Assembly: GCA_960531495.1 (NCBI GenBank)
Contig: OY482846.1
Span: 42,636,821-42,700,820 of the forward strand
Direction: 5' to 3'
DNA: 64,000 nt
DNA from: Zeus faber
Lineage: Eukaryota > Chordata > Actinopteri > Zeiformes > Zeidae
Shown: in pieces, positions 1 to 43,500 of the stretch
Position numbering within the stretch: the first letter of the stretch is position 1
Layout of the letters: every line of letters begins with the position of its first letter
Translations under genes and position numbers: made by a program
Notes under the pieces: generated by a model
Told to the model about the DNA's origin: nothing
Databases searched by the model: none
The model's input: only the letters and a program-made list of their open reading frames with translations

Positions 1-1020
1 TGCAGAATTTTTTATTTTAATGTGATATCATTATCGAATGGTATGAAATATTTTATTGTGATACATTTTTTGGCCATATTGCAGAGCAATAATTTCCAGT
101 GAATGTCTGTCAGTTACACACTGTTGTTTGGGATGCTTATATCTATACAAACAGGAATTATTTATCTCATCACATTGTAGTTGAAATTGAATCCTTCCGT
201 CTTTTAATGGGAGAATTTAGTAGCCATGGAATACATTATGGAAAATATCTGAGATTATCAGGGTTCATTCAAGGAAATTTAATTCCACACTTTAAGCACA
301 ACCATTATAATAAACTTCCCATGTGATCTTTATTAATTACAACAAATCCTAGTCTCATTGTCGGGTTGTATTAATCTCACTGTCATCGACTAGTCACCAT
401 TGTCTTCGGTATTTGCAACTGATTTAATAGATTGCTGGATTATTCACGTTTCCCTGCCCATTAAATAACAAAAGCAGAGGTAATATCATAGGATCTTTTG
501 TCAAGGACTTTTCAAGCACTTCAGCACAAAATGGGCCATTTAAGATAACCCAGAACTCAAACTTCTGAGGGTGAAATTCAAGCACCTCAAGGACCTGGTA
601 AGAACCCTGGATCAACCCTATGATCTAAAGAAAACACCTCTGCCACAACTGCAATTTAGACACTGTAGAGTTCAAGCCCCCAGAGACACGTTAGAACATT
701 GTGAATGGTTTGAATTTGGCCAAAAAAAAAAAAAAAAAAAAAAAAATTGACGTGAAATACTTAAAGACTCCATGGAAATATTCACTTCATACTTAATAAA
801 ATAAAAACGTAATAAGATAAAGGTTAATATCACTATAATAGTGTTAAACTCTTCCATTATATCCGTGCCCGTTTAATAGGCGTCACATTCATATTCATTC
901 TGTACAGAATATCTGATGTACATTCAAATCAAAGCTAGCAGCCACCCTGCCTCCTAGCCCTGCCATGGCCTTTCCGTGTAAAAAAAAACACATTTTGTAC
1001 ATTTTTGAGTTTAAGGTTGT
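1..1020. other. AT-rich sequence without recognised gene
   Basis: No exon-like or repeat signature beyond a long A-run (721-746). Short open frames only. Confidence 0.5.
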
Positions 1021-1179
1021 TTTGCTAATTCTCTGTAGGACAACGCACCAACCCCCGTCGACAGTTTTTCCTAATATGTGAAATTGAACTTTTCCGACAG
1101 AACAGGTTGTGATTTCTTGGCCAACTAAGTACCAACTTTAGTGCTGATGCACAAGGCCTGGCCATGCGCCGGGCAGCAA

Positions 1180-1760
1180 TTGTTAGCATGCTAGCCGGGC
1201 CTGGGGCCTTTTGACCAAATACACCATCCAACCGGTGGCAGCTGAAAAGCGAGGAGACCGCGGAGTCCACCTGAAAAGCAGCCCGACACAGCGGCCCGTA
1301 AAGCGGCTGGATGGGCACACATAACTACGTGAGCCGGCAAACGGCAATGCTATATGCTAACTATCGTTAGCATGCAGCTAATTTAATCAAGCGCTGGCTC
1401 TCCGTGGACATTTTTGACAATTTAAAGGCAGAAACAACCGCTCTCGCCGCCTCAAACCTATAGATTCGCGTCAAACAACGCGTCGATGAACCGGGGCGCG
1501 CTCCGCGGGGCGGCGGGATGGTGGGACGAGAGGCTCTCACCGAAATGAAGGCTGATAAAATACGGTGGGTGGCAGGGAACTCAGGCTGGCTCTCAGGTGT
1601 GACTGTGTCGCGGCCCGAACAAAGAGACACGCCGTCCGAGGGGCGGCCTCTTCAGGCCCCGGGACGCTCAGCAGCGCCGCCTGCGGTCGGCGGAGCGGGG
1701 AGGGGAAGGCGGAGGAACCGTCACTAATCACGCGAACCACTGGGTGTGCGGAATGCAAGA
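1180..1760. promoter_or_regulatory. CpG-island-like GC-rich stretch, possible promoter of an unidentified transcript
   Basis: CpG-dense against an AT-rich background. On the minus strand a good donor-like GTGAGA occurs just past a short open frame near 1540, so this could be the first exon of a leftward transcript running out of the window. The open frames here do not resemble a protein I know. Confidence 0.35.
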
Positions 1761-1958
1761 GATGCAATAAAACATGGGAAAAGGGGTAGAACGTATACTA
1801 CAATACACAAATGAAAAACAAACTCACTGGAATAGCTTTCTTTACTCATAATGGAATACTTGTGCATTTTGCAGATGAATGAAGCATAATTTACCTGTGA
1901 TTCTAATGTATTATATACATAATACACACACACTACATATACTAATTTATTGTTATGA

Positions 1959-1960
<2 letters not shown>

Positions 1961-2017
<57 letters not shown>
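1961..2017. repeat. (TTA)n microsatellite
   Basis: Uninterrupted ATT/TTA triplets over about 57 bp. Confidence 0.95.
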
Positions 2018-2029
2018 GTTTTATCATGT

Positions 2030-2480
2030 ACAGAAATAAGATAATAAGATAAGATAAAAAAATACTTTATTATCACCAAATGGAAATTCCAGTGTTGCAG
2101 AAGCATTGACATACACGTCAACGGCAGGCAAACGGCAGTGGGCCCAGAGAGGCGCTCGCCGCGGGTGTGAGACGGGCCGATATCAGCCTCTCCGGGACTT
2201 TCGTGATGTGTGAAGTTAAGGCGACCGGTCTGTACATAGTCGTTGAGGGCAGATGGAGGGGACTTCCAAGGCCTCTTCGGTATCGAAACAAGGCAAGGAC
2301 GTCTTCCACGGCGCTGGAACCTTCCCCTGGCCCGGGCTGAGGTCAAAGAGGTGCCGTGGAATCCCACGCTGCTGGTCCGCGCAGGCCTTCGGGACCCTGG
2401 GCCTGACATCACCCGGACCCGCAGCCTTGTTCTGGTGCAGTCGCTCCGGCCAGAGGAGGATGGTAGAGGAGGGCTAGTCC
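2030..2480 (-). mobile_element. Probable LINE/SINE-related segment with (GATAA)n tail
   Basis: On the minus strand a GC-rich segment ends in TTATCTTATCTTATT-like sequence, the usual 3' tail of several fish retroposons, next to the stretch around 2061-2100 that resembles the body of such tails elsewhere in the window (12785, 43345, 44107). The internal 450-bp GC-rich part has no recognised domain. Confidence 0.4.
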
Positions 2481-2743
2481 CAAGATACAGTATATCCAAT
2501 GTTATTATATAAATATCCAATATTACTCTTGTGAATATGACTTATTCACATATATTACTTATTCATTACTCGTACCTGTATTACTGTATATTACTGTGAT
2601 ATTACCTATATTACTGATTACTGTGTGAAACCCATTACTGTTCTTCTTCTATTGATATTAGTTACTACTTCGTCCCTGCCGCAGCCGTTTGTGTTTTTTA
2701 ATTTTCAATTTCATCTGGTATAAAAAAAGTAATCTGTGATATA

Positions 2744-3100
2744 CATACAACACTTTAATATACTTTAATATACATACAACACTTTAATATACTTTAATAT
2801 ACATACAACACTTTAATATACTTTAATATACATACAACACTTTAATATACTTTAATATACAAACAACACTTTAATATACTTTAATATACATACAACACTT
2901 TAATATACTTTAATATACATACAACACTTTAATATACTTTAATATACATACAACACTTTAATATACTTTAATATACAAACAACACTTTAATATACTTTAA
3001 TATACATACAACACTTTAATATACTTTAATATACATACAACACTTTAATATACTTTAATATACATACAACACTTTAATATACTTTAATATACAAACAACA
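2744..3100. repeat. 29-bp minisatellite with 116-bp higher-order period
   Basis: Twelve full 29-bp units plus a partial one. Each unit is a CATACAACA or CAAACAACA head followed by two copies of CTTTAATATA. The CAAACAACA variant recurs at 2860, 2976 and 3092, exactly every four units, so the array grew by copying a 116-bp block. Confidence 0.95.
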
Positions 3101-3690
3101 TCAATTCGTAGATTTTATTTTATTTGTTTTTTACAAATAGGTTTTATTGAACACGTTGACACAAAAAAAAAAGCAGCGAATAGAAAAAAAAAAACAACAG
3201 AACGAGAATGATGATGTCGTGAAAGCCACATCTCAACGCGACAGAAAGTTATGACGTCAACGTAGAATAAACAAAAATGTCAAAACAAAAACAAAACACA
3301 GTTAATGACGCTGAACGGATGGGCGTGGAGACAGAGTCCTGCTGCATTCCAACGATGTCTTACAACTCGCAAAATCCAATTTATTTGAAAACCCGCCTCA
3401 AACTTTTCCAGAACAGGAGCAATGGAAACATATACATACACAACAACAAATACAATGTTCAACCATAATCCAACGTCCAGAATAGTTCCTAGGGAAATTG
3501 AGTTTCCACGTAGGAATTATAAAGATATATAGAAACGTGACATATTTTCATAACTTGAAAATGTGATATTTTTACATTACAACGTACTACTGAGGCGGGG
3601 AAGGCATTTTTTTCCTCACGTTTTCAATATTACAAGGAAGACGTTTAGCTCATGGGTGGGGAATTATAAATATCCGAGGCTCAGGGAACG
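3101..3690. other. N6AMT1 upstream sequence, nothing recognised
   Basis: A-rich runs near 3163 and 3186 and mixed AT-rich sequence; no exon or repeat family that I can name. Confidence 0.4.
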
Positions 3691-3800
3691 CATCATTAAT
3701 TTTGTAGGCATGACGTATGGGGAGCGTATCCGGAAGTAACGCTTTTTAACGGCATGGGAGCCGATAGGGCGCAAAGCTTCCCCTCCCTGACAGTCCCTCC
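3690..3800 (+). promoter_or_regulatory. Probable N6AMT1 promoter
   Basis: Upstream of the N6AMT1 ATG lie a CRE-like TGACGTAT (3711-3718) and a perfect ETS core CCGGAAGT (3730-3737) within a short GC-richer stretch flanked by AT-rich DNA. Both are common in housekeeping promoters. The start site cannot be read from the sequence; a TATAAATA string 8 bases before the ATG is too close to be the TATA box of this start. Confidence 0.45.
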
Positions 3801-3913
3801 GATAAATAAACTCCATAACATACTATTAGTAACACATATAACTACTATAAAGAATACATATAAATAGTATAAAGAATACATATAAATACTATAAGTAATA
3901 GTTATAAATACGA

Positions 3914-9125
<5,212 letters not shown>

Positions 9126-9235
9126 GGACGTTAAGACGGAGCGGCTTTTCCTCGCAGCGCATTAAACCATGGATTCAGAAAAGGACTTAAGGACTTTTTT
9201 TTTTTTTTTTTACAAGACTCTGTACCGTACAGACT

Positions 9236-9625
9236 CAATCAGGAAAAAAAAAAGGGGGTGAGTCAGGAGTCACTCCGTCAGAGTGAATCTTTCACTCAAA
9301 CTGAAACTGACTGAGGACTTAAGAGTCCAATGCAAAATAGGCATTTGGCATAATTCATATTGAATGTGACTGATTTATGCTTTACACCCCCCCCCCCCCC
9401 CCTAGAAATAAATAACTTTGACAGAATGAAATTATTCTTGTGAGAATTCCATTGACAACTCGGAACCGACAAGTCTTCAGCCTCTCGTTCACCAAAGTGC
9501 TTAAACAAACTAAATCCACTGAACAGTCGGAAAATGGAACTACACTTTTAACGGAGTGACTCGTCAAGAACCAAATCTGGAAAAAAAAAAGTCAAACCGT
9601 TGATCGCCAGTGGCCACGAACACCG
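9236..9625 (+). repeat. Interspersed repeat A, copy 1
   Basis: About 390 bp with the family's ordered blocks: AGTCACTCC, ACTGAGGACT, TTGAATGTGACTGATTTA, ATAACTTTGACAGAATGAA, GAATTCCATTGACAACTC, GAGTGACTCGTCAAGAACC. It lies between N6AMT1 and GART. The same blocks recur at 26401, 27846, 40925 (inverted) and 54714. Probably a non-autonomous DNA transposon. Confidence 0.7.
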
Positions 9626-10836
9626 CTGAAGGTAAGAGGTTTGCCCAAGTCGGGACTAGTATCCGAGGTTTGTTCACTCATTTCAAAGCAAAAAACAAAA
9701 CACATTGATTCTGGTGAAGTTAAGTTCAGGTTTATTTCTTCAAGGACAAGCAAGAATAAATTGCGCTACGCAGACAGCAGTCACAGCAGGAGCGCTGGAA
9801 ATACATCGGAAGCAACTGAGTAACAACTTCTCTCTTTCTAAGTTAATTACAGTGATTAATGGAATGTCACTTTTGGTGGTTTCCAGGTTTTGTGTCCAAG
9901 GAATGATTCCAAATATGTAAACAGACGCAGCAAGGAGAGGGAGGGCCTCGGCACTTCCATCGGCATCACAAGAGTTGTTTCTGTTAAAAAAAAAAAAAAA
10001 AAAAACATTTAGGTCAAAGCAACGAATCCCTGTTGTGGCTGAGATGTTAACCTCGAAGCATCGCGTCAGAAGACTCCCCCTGGATTACGCATGACTTGAC
10101 TCGGAGGGGAATAACGAAACGACTCCATTTTGAAGCATCTGAAAGTATTTATGTTTGGATTTATCGTCATCGTTCTGACTGGCGGACCTCAGCAAACATT
10201 TCAACTCATCTTTACTTCTGCTCTTTGTCTCCCGCTCTCTGTGCCATTTTCAGAGTAGAAAGAGCAGGGTTTTTTCGGACATAATACATAAGAACATCTA
10301 GGGGCGGTTTTGCGGACACGGATTTGGCCGAATCTTAGACTAAACCACATTTTTAATCTGGACTAACTAAAACTGCCTCTCAGACTTGCCCTAGTCTTGA
10401 TCTAAAAAAATCTGGTTTCCAGAAGGAAGATTAGAGCTGATCTAGGTCTAAGTAAAGGTTTAAATTAATGCTGGCCAGAGGCAGGTTTATCTCTGGATTA
10501 ATGGATGTGGCCTCAGACCAGACAGAAGGAGCTGACTTGTCCTTCATGACGTTAGTCTAGAAATAATTCATCTCAACTTAAGCAGCATCTCAGAAAGGCT
10601 TTTTTGAACTCTGGATTAATTTAAGTAGGCTCATCTTAGTCCTGATTTGGATTAAACCCTGTCTACCCCGCACTCCCTGGGATGTATAATCACCTGTGAG
10701 GGTCGGCACCTCAGGTTGGGAACCACTGATCCATGTGTTTAAGAATTGGAATTGCGAGCACCAATAACGCTTTTCACTTGGCATTCTGGAAACTGCCCCA
10801 CTCTGTTCCGACTGATATTTTTAAACTTTCTCAAAG

Positions 10837-10842
10837 TTTATT
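10837..10842 (-). terminator. Probable GART polyadenylation signal AATAAA
   Basis: The minus strand reads AATAAA here, about 220 nt past the GART stop codon at 11067-11065. It is the first canonical hexamer I noticed downstream of the stop. The converging N6AMT1 ends at 9125, so there is room for both 3'UTRs. Confidence 0.5.
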
Positions 10843-11064
10843 AGTAGGGATGGCAAGTTTGAAACGTTTAGAAACTGCCGGTCCAACAGTGGCATCTACC
10901 TGCAGAAGAGGTCATTGCAGCCGTTAAAGTGTTGAAGCCGTCCTTTTCCCCAAACCCAATACCTATGTCATTAATAGTTTTCACACACACATTCGGTCAC
11001 AAAAAATATATATACTTTGTTCATTTTCCACGACTATGGATGACCACCCCCCACCCTGACCATT

Positions 11065-36704
<25,640 letters not shown>

Positions 36705-38729
36705 TTACAGCTAATGAAAAAATAAAAGTTGTTATTAGCTGTGCTCCTACTATTCCCTTTTTAATTAGTCGTAAAGTGCCGATTTAATTGCATGTGAAAA
36801 TTGACCTATGACAAAAAATGTGTTGGCTTGTTTTGAGTAATTGCTGACCTTTTCTCTCGAGCCTGGGGTCCTAAATAAATAATAATGTGATGTGGCACTA
36901 ACAAGAACTCGGACGCCGTTTTAGCGATCGTATGATTAAAAAAATAAATATATATATTTATTTTTTTTAATTTCAAAAGGCAGTCAAAAATGGACAACAG
37001 TTAGAAACACTTAGAAATGCTAAATCTTTAGCATTAGCATTCAATATCATTTTGTAATGTTGTGCTAATCCTAAACCTAACAAATGCTAAGAATTATTTT
37101 GTAATGTATTATTATGCAATGTTGCATTTAGAAGGAGTGACACGGACAGCGAAAAGGGAATTGGGGATTGTACGATTAAATAAATAAATACATAAACAAC
37201 TCAAAAAAAACAAAAAACGGCTGTCAGAAATAGACCATAGTGGGGAGGGTCAACCCTAATTGAGCCCAAAGTATAAGAGTTTAAAAACATGAAGAAAGGG
37301 TGAAAGGTTAGATATAGTAAATAACCAACAGACCACGCGTATAAGTCAATGGGCCAGGCCTCATCACAAGAAAACTAAATGAAATGGATCTGTGCCTCTT
37401 TTGCACGGGACAAAGTCATTATCATAGTGATATATAATAAGACATCCAACTCAGCAGGCGTTAATTGTTCCTATTTAATATACAGCATTGCCATGTTTAT
37501 GAGTAGGAGCCAAATTAGCGATTGTTTTTCTAAAATTGTAGGCTTATACTTATCATCCACTGTTCATTGTGGCTTTATGTATTCTTTCCCATCTTCCCGA
37601 TAATTTTGAGGTTTATTGTATACAATGAGTATCTTTTTCTATTTTTTATTATCATCAATAGGCAATTATTATTGCCTATTTTTCTTTCATGTGAGCTATA
37701 TGGGAAAGAGCGACTTGTACCAGGATGATGAGACTCCCCGCAAAATGTGAATATTGGGCTGGGCTTTAATTATACAATATCAAAGGACACATGGGACATT
37801 GTAAATCTGATTATTATGAACCTACGGTATTTACGGTTTGGTTTTTTTGCGATCTTTACTTGAACCATTTCACACTCATTTTGAATCAGATTTGCATCAC
37901 AAAAAATTAAAACTAAATTATTACAACCCCCACAATGTTATTACAAGGATCTAAAAACAATATATTAGGAAAGGATTTTAATTAAAAGAAAATTGGAGGT
38001 GTCACATTTGTTCTGGAATGATGTCATTGCTTGTTCTGAATGAGATGAGTGTCTCATGCATGAATGAAAATGTGTGTGTCTAGTTTCAAAATGTCCATTT
38101 TCAGAACAAGCTGCCTTGCCGGTGCCAATAAAACCTGCAGCCGGATGACTTTAGCGGATTAGGAGCCGGCTCGTGACTTTAATTTCTGTCTTGAGAAGGA
38201 AATCTAGCGACTCAGCCGCTCGTCACACTGACTTGATCTTATTTGCTCTCTCACCATAACATGTAAAAATAAAACGTAAAAACAAAAAAGGTGTACAATT
38301 TATCGGTTTTGGGTTTTTGACTCATACAAGTTGTTTTCAAAGACACAAAATAAGGTCACTTAAATTAAGGTCAGACGTTGAATGTAAACCCCCTGTGAGT
38401 GTGAGGACTTAAAACTAGTCTATCTGCAGATCCATACTGAACTGAATTACACCAAACCTCCCAGAGTGAGTGAGTGAGTGAGTGTAATGAGTTTATCAGT
38501 CCAGGCTGATGAGACTCACTCCCTCATGTGACTCACATGTGGGATACACCAAATTTAAATTTTTTTTTTTTTTTTTTAAACTCCATGCACCCATCCTAAA
38601 AATGTTAGATATAATTTTAAGTAACAAAGACGCATGAGTAGCATTAACAAACTGAAGAGGTAATTATTTGGGAATAACTCCCGGTTTTCAACTCTACTGC
38701 ACACACACACACACACTTTACATAATGTA

Positions 38730-38834
38730 AAGTTTATAATGTAATAGGGATTATCATTTGGTTCAGTTTAAAAAAAATCCCTTTGCCCTGGTCATATTTT
38801 CAACCAAAAATGATCCCTATTACATTACAAACTT
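38730..38834. repeat. Foldback hairpin, about 34-bp arms
   Basis: Arm 38730-38764 (AAGTTTATAATGTAATAGGG...) matches the reverse complement of 38802-38834 with few mismatches. Probably a small MITE remnant in GART intron 1. Confidence 0.7.
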
Positions 38835-39179
38835 TCTAACATGTACTATAACTGCCACCAAGAGGCACTTAATAGTATTAACTGTAATTCTGCTTCCATG
38901 ACTTGGGAATAAGTCGATTTTTTTTTTTGTAACGTTTGCGTGACGTTTTCGCACTATTTTATTGGTTTCCGGGAAGTTTACAAACATACCAAAGGCAGCA
39001 AACGCTTATATCAGAGAAACAAAACTAAATGATAACTAAACACATTAAAAAAATATATATATTTTTGGGAGGGGGGGGTTTTAGGACCTTGAAAGAAGTT
39101 CTGCAGGGCCACGTGAACTTAAATATCGACTTCACACAAGAGTGGGGACCGTTAAACGTCACGTCTCCGGCACGTAGCG

Positions 39180-39650
39180 GTACAAGGGGGGAGCCGTTAC
39201 CTGGACGAGTGAAGCCCGAGGAGGAGGAGGAGGAAAGTCCCTTCGCGCGTCCAGATGCGGCTCCTTCGGCGTGAAGCTCCAACACTGACCCCGGTCCCCA
39301 CTGTGCGGGAGGACCCACGCAGACCACGTGGATCCCAAGCGGAGCTCGTCGGCCGTAAATCAGAGATAAAAAAACAAAAAAAAAAAAAAAAAAAATACTT
39401 CTTAAAATGTGAACGAAATTAAATGACCGTGTCGCGTGTTTGTTCGTGCGCGCACCCGAGACGCAGTCGAACGACTTCGTGGGCAAAACACTGTTTTCGA
39501 AGAACGGAAAAAAAAAAAAATCAATATAAAGAAAGATTGAACTTCCGTGTCGTGAACGGCCCCGCTTGCATTGTGGGTAATGGTGTTGTTGTTACTGTCG
39601 CAAAAACGGAGCGCGCAGAGGCGAGGCTCCTTTTGAATGAATAGATGATC
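39180..39650 (-). promoter_or_regulatory. Probable GART promoter and 5'UTR exon, CpG-rich
   Basis: This patch is richer in CpG than the AT-rich sequence on both sides. It holds an ETS-like site (CGGAAGT on the minus strand, near 39541-39548), a CATTGTGGGTAAT block near 39570, and the candidate 5'UTR donor after 39201. No TATA box is obvious, as expected for a housekeeping gene. No transcript data are available, so the start site is not fixed. Confidence 0.55.
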
Positions 39651-40059
39651 ATGAAAAAAAAGAATAAAAATGTCTTACGTACATATTTTCATGTGAATTG
39701 TGGAGACGGATTTTTATTGTCGTCTTTTACATGGTACTTAAGTATTATTGCCTATCTGTTTTAGAGAGGGCTGCTGTAAAAAAACGTAATTTCCAGGTAA
39801 ACTTTATTTATTATAAGAACCAGAACACTTCATAATAAAACGTTGAACGTGAGGCTCATACAAAGATAAACACTTACTTGAGTAAAATCTGCAATGTTTG
39901 ATAATAAAAGTTAACAAAAGTAATAAAAGACAATTCAAGATTCTGTATCAAGCACTCCATTTTTCACAACTTCTTCTGTGACGCTGTAATATTTAGTACT
40001 TACTTTAGCGTCCCTCCCTCCCCTTTTCAATTTCTTTCTTGACTCACAGTTAATGCTGC

Positions 40060-40106
40060 CGTTTGCTCCTGAATTATTAATAAAGTCTTATCTTATCTTA
40101 ATTCAA
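40060..40106 (+). mobile_element. Retroposon 3' tail (AATAAAGTCTTATCTTATCTTA)
   Basis: A LINE/SINE tail with AATAAA and a (TTATC)n end. The sequence before it (39960-40060) is not recognised. Confidence 0.45.
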
Positions 40107-40589
40107 AGTGCTTGTTCCGACAGGCCTTTGGATTGTCTGCCCATATTTACGCTCATAACCATCTCTTTTCTTAACCCTAACAAGTTTAATTACAATTTAT
40201 TTAAAAATGGCCGAGGGGCCTAATTAATACTGTGCTATAATTAAATTAGCACATTGTTGAGGAGACAGGCTCTCGCAGGTTCACCGTTTGGCTCGAAGCT
40301 TCACATTCAGTCAGAGGATAGAGCCCAAGCTGCCGCTAGGATCTCAGTTTCCTGCTCAGGGGCGCTACGGCAGGGTGAATTGGATTAGAATATGTATTCC
40401 ATTTTTAAAAGACATTTTGTTCTGATAAATATTGCACTGCTACATCTTGCACATACGACCACAGCATCCATGTACATCTCAGATGAAAGATGCCGCCAAA
40501 AGTCACATACTCTCACACGGTTACAGTTCTATTGTAGATTCGTCCGAGAAAAGAAGATCCCCCCCCACCCTTATAATAAACAAATAAAT

Positions 40590-43500
40590 CTATGGTCCTA
40601 GGTGGTCCGTCCGTTCTAGCAGGGGCAGCTGGGGAGCGCTGAGCAGCTCCCTCCCGAGATCCGAGTCCCGTACGGCGAACAGCGTCACGCCGGAGCTGTA
40701 GGCGGCCGGGATCACGATGTGCGACGACTTGGGACGACCTTCCTCCTCCTCCTCCTCCTCCTCCAGCACCATGCGCTTCACTTGACCTTGGAGAGGCGAG
40801 AAAAACAACATGAATTTATGTGCCGCACTGGGGTGCACTAGAGCTCGCCTGGTGTGCCGTGAAAACAATTACATTTCAACTTCAAATGCATAAAATTGCG
40901 AGGCCGCACTAATAAGTCGGTTCCAGCAGAACAAGCTCAAGTTTCACACTCAAAATGACAACTATTAGTAGTGATTCTATTCGAAGGTTTAACTCTTGTT
41001 TTTTTGAGTTTCGGTTCTTGATGAGTCACTCGGTAAAAAGAGTCGCTCAGTTTTCACACTCTTCGTTCGTTTGATTCAGTTGGCGTACGGCACGGAGCGA
41101 GGCAGGACTTCCTGAACGATGAACGAGAGTCAGTTGGGCTCTGAGTTGGGAATGGAATGCTCACAGGAATCATTTAACTCAAGATTCAAGATTCAAGATT
41201 CAAGATTTTTATTTGTCACATTCATATACATACTTCCATACATATATGCAGTGAAATGTAATGCAACGCACCCGGTGATAGCACACAATAAGTCCTAGGA
41301 AAAAGTACAAAAATAAAATAAAATAAAAAGTAGAAAATTCCTTTCTAATAGACCGACTAACTGACTCCTAAAACGTAATACAGTAAGTGGAATACTTATA
41401 GAATAAGATAAAAAACATATAGAATAAAATACAATAAAAAATAAATTGAAATAAAATGGAATAGGTTGAAGGAATATGGCTATGTATATACAGATATGTG
41501 CATTTAAAGTGGCATGTGAATTAAAGTGGCATGTGAATGTGAATAGTGTGAGGTAGTGTTTGGGATAATACAGCACAGTATACAACAGTACGGCGCAGCA
41601 ATACGGCATCACGAACAACCCTGAACAGTGACACAGTATGCGGTACAGTATGCTACATACAGTACAGTAGGTAGTGGAGCCTAGTGCATGGCTCAGTTAG
41701 GACCCCTGGTGAGGTCAGCGTTGACAGTTCTGATGGCTTGAGGGAAGAAACTCCGTCTCAGTCTCTCTGTTCTCGCTGCGTGACTGCAGAGGTGCTTGCC
41801 TGACCGCAGCAGCTGAAACAGTCCGTTGTTGGGGTGATGAGGATCCTTCATGATCCTACGGGCTCTGCTACTACACCTCCTGGTGTATAACTCCTGCAAG
41901 GGGGGGAGGGTAGTTCCAGTGGTACGTTCAGCTGAACGCACCACCCTCTGCAGGGCCCGCCTGTCCTGGGCAGTACAGTTCCCAAACCAGGCAGTGATGT
42001 TGCCTGTCAGGATGCTCTCCACTGCTCCAGAGTAGAAGGACTTGAGGATCCTCACCGGTGGCACACGTCATGTGTTGGTGGAAATTCGGCAGAACTTTTT
42101 TAAGGTTGGCCCTGTTAAAGTCCCCAGTCACCACCACAGCCGCGTCGGGATGTCTGTTCTGAAATCCGCACAACACATCGTACAGAACCGACAGAGCTGC
42201 GTCGGTGTCCGCTTGCGGTGGGATATAAACGGCTGTAATGATGACCGTGCTGAATTCCCGGGGGAGATAAAATGGACGGCATAGTATGGTCAGCTGTTCC
42301 AGGTTCGGCGAGCAGGAGTGGGAGAGGAATTTGGTGTTGTTGGCGTTACACCAGCGGTTGTTTACCATTTTTTGTTTACCACCTGGACGTATGGCTTCAT
42401 CCGGCACCAGTGGGTTCAGCCATGTTTCCGTCAGGCAGAGGACGCAACAGTTCCTCGTGTCACGCTGGAATTGAATCCTCGCTCGAAGTTCATCCATCTT
42501 GTTCTCCAGGGACTGGACGTTAGCAAGAAGGATGCTTGGCAGAGGTGGACGGTAAGGTTGCATCCTCATTCTGACCCGAATGCCGCCTCGTTTACCTCGG
42601 TGCTTCCTCCGTGGGCCGGCTCGTGGAACAGCGACTCCATTTTTGTTGTTGTTGCGAGTGTTCCCGCGTAGGATTTCCGCCGGCCACTCTGCTCCCACGG
42701 ATAAAAAGTCCCAAAGTTGTTCGTTTAGGGAAATTTTTATATCCATGAGTGCATCGCGGCCGTATGAGTTAATTGTTGATGTTTTTCTGGCGAACATCGT
42801 GATAAAAAAAGGAAAAAAATACTAAAGAGTAAGAAAGTAACCGGAGCGCCGGCGCAGGCGACCGCTAGGGGCGGCGCCACTATCGCCACGATAGTAACTC
42901 TGTCGAAATGATTGATTTTGGTGGAATGCTTCACATTCGATTTGAAATATACCAAATGCCTTGACCTCTTTTGCCTTGGACTTGAATTTAGTCCTCAGAG
43001 ATTGTTTGCGAATCGAAGACTGGTTTGCCCCACTCTTTTGCTGGAGGGACTCCAAACTCCTGAGTCATGAGTCGCGATTTGTTCAAGACGTTTTTCGTGG
43101 TCTATCTAGATGTAGAATAGATAGATGGTGTAGAGAGGGACAGGGACAGCGGAGCACCCACCTTCCACGTCCAGGTCCCGCCATCGTGGGTCAGACTGCT
43201 CCTGGGACAGTGCGGACAGGGGGCAGCTGGGCATCCATCGCTGCAGAACGTCCTGTCGACGGATCAGCAGCACAGAGTCACTGCACAGACGCTGGTGGAC
43301 CTTGTCTTCAGTGACTGAGGTGGAGAGAGGAAGGGAGGGATGGATAGAGAGATAAGATAAGATAAGATAGTATGTTATTGAACCCCCGAAGGGGAAATTT
43401 GATTGCAGCAGCTCAATGGCGAAGCATTAAGTACAGAAGCTGGACAATGTACATTAAATTCACAGCATGTACAGTACATAGCTAAAGCAGTCCAACAGTA

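Larger units (their letters stand above)
9126..11064. other. Intergenic stretch between converging N6AMT1 and GART
   Basis: Holds the N6AMT1 3' end (an ATTAAA at 9161), repeat A copy 1, two homopolymer runs, and at 10290-10690 a segment with repeated TCTGGATTAA / TTAGTCCTGATTTGG words in both orientations that looks like an old foldback element. No gene. Confidence 0.5.

Noticed and set aside
1025..1318. 97-codon minus-strand frame in the GC-rich left stretch
   Set aside because: No recognised motif, no splice-consistent partner, and GC-rich sequence gives such frames by chance.
2744..3100. Regularly spaced 29-bp repeats as a CRISPR array
   Set aside because: Units are directly adjacent with no unique spacers, and the genome is a vertebrate's; it is a minisatellite.
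42737..43055. Overlapping frames near the 5' end of the deleted LINE
   Set aside because: Shadows of LINE 5' sequence and intron; no conserved motif.
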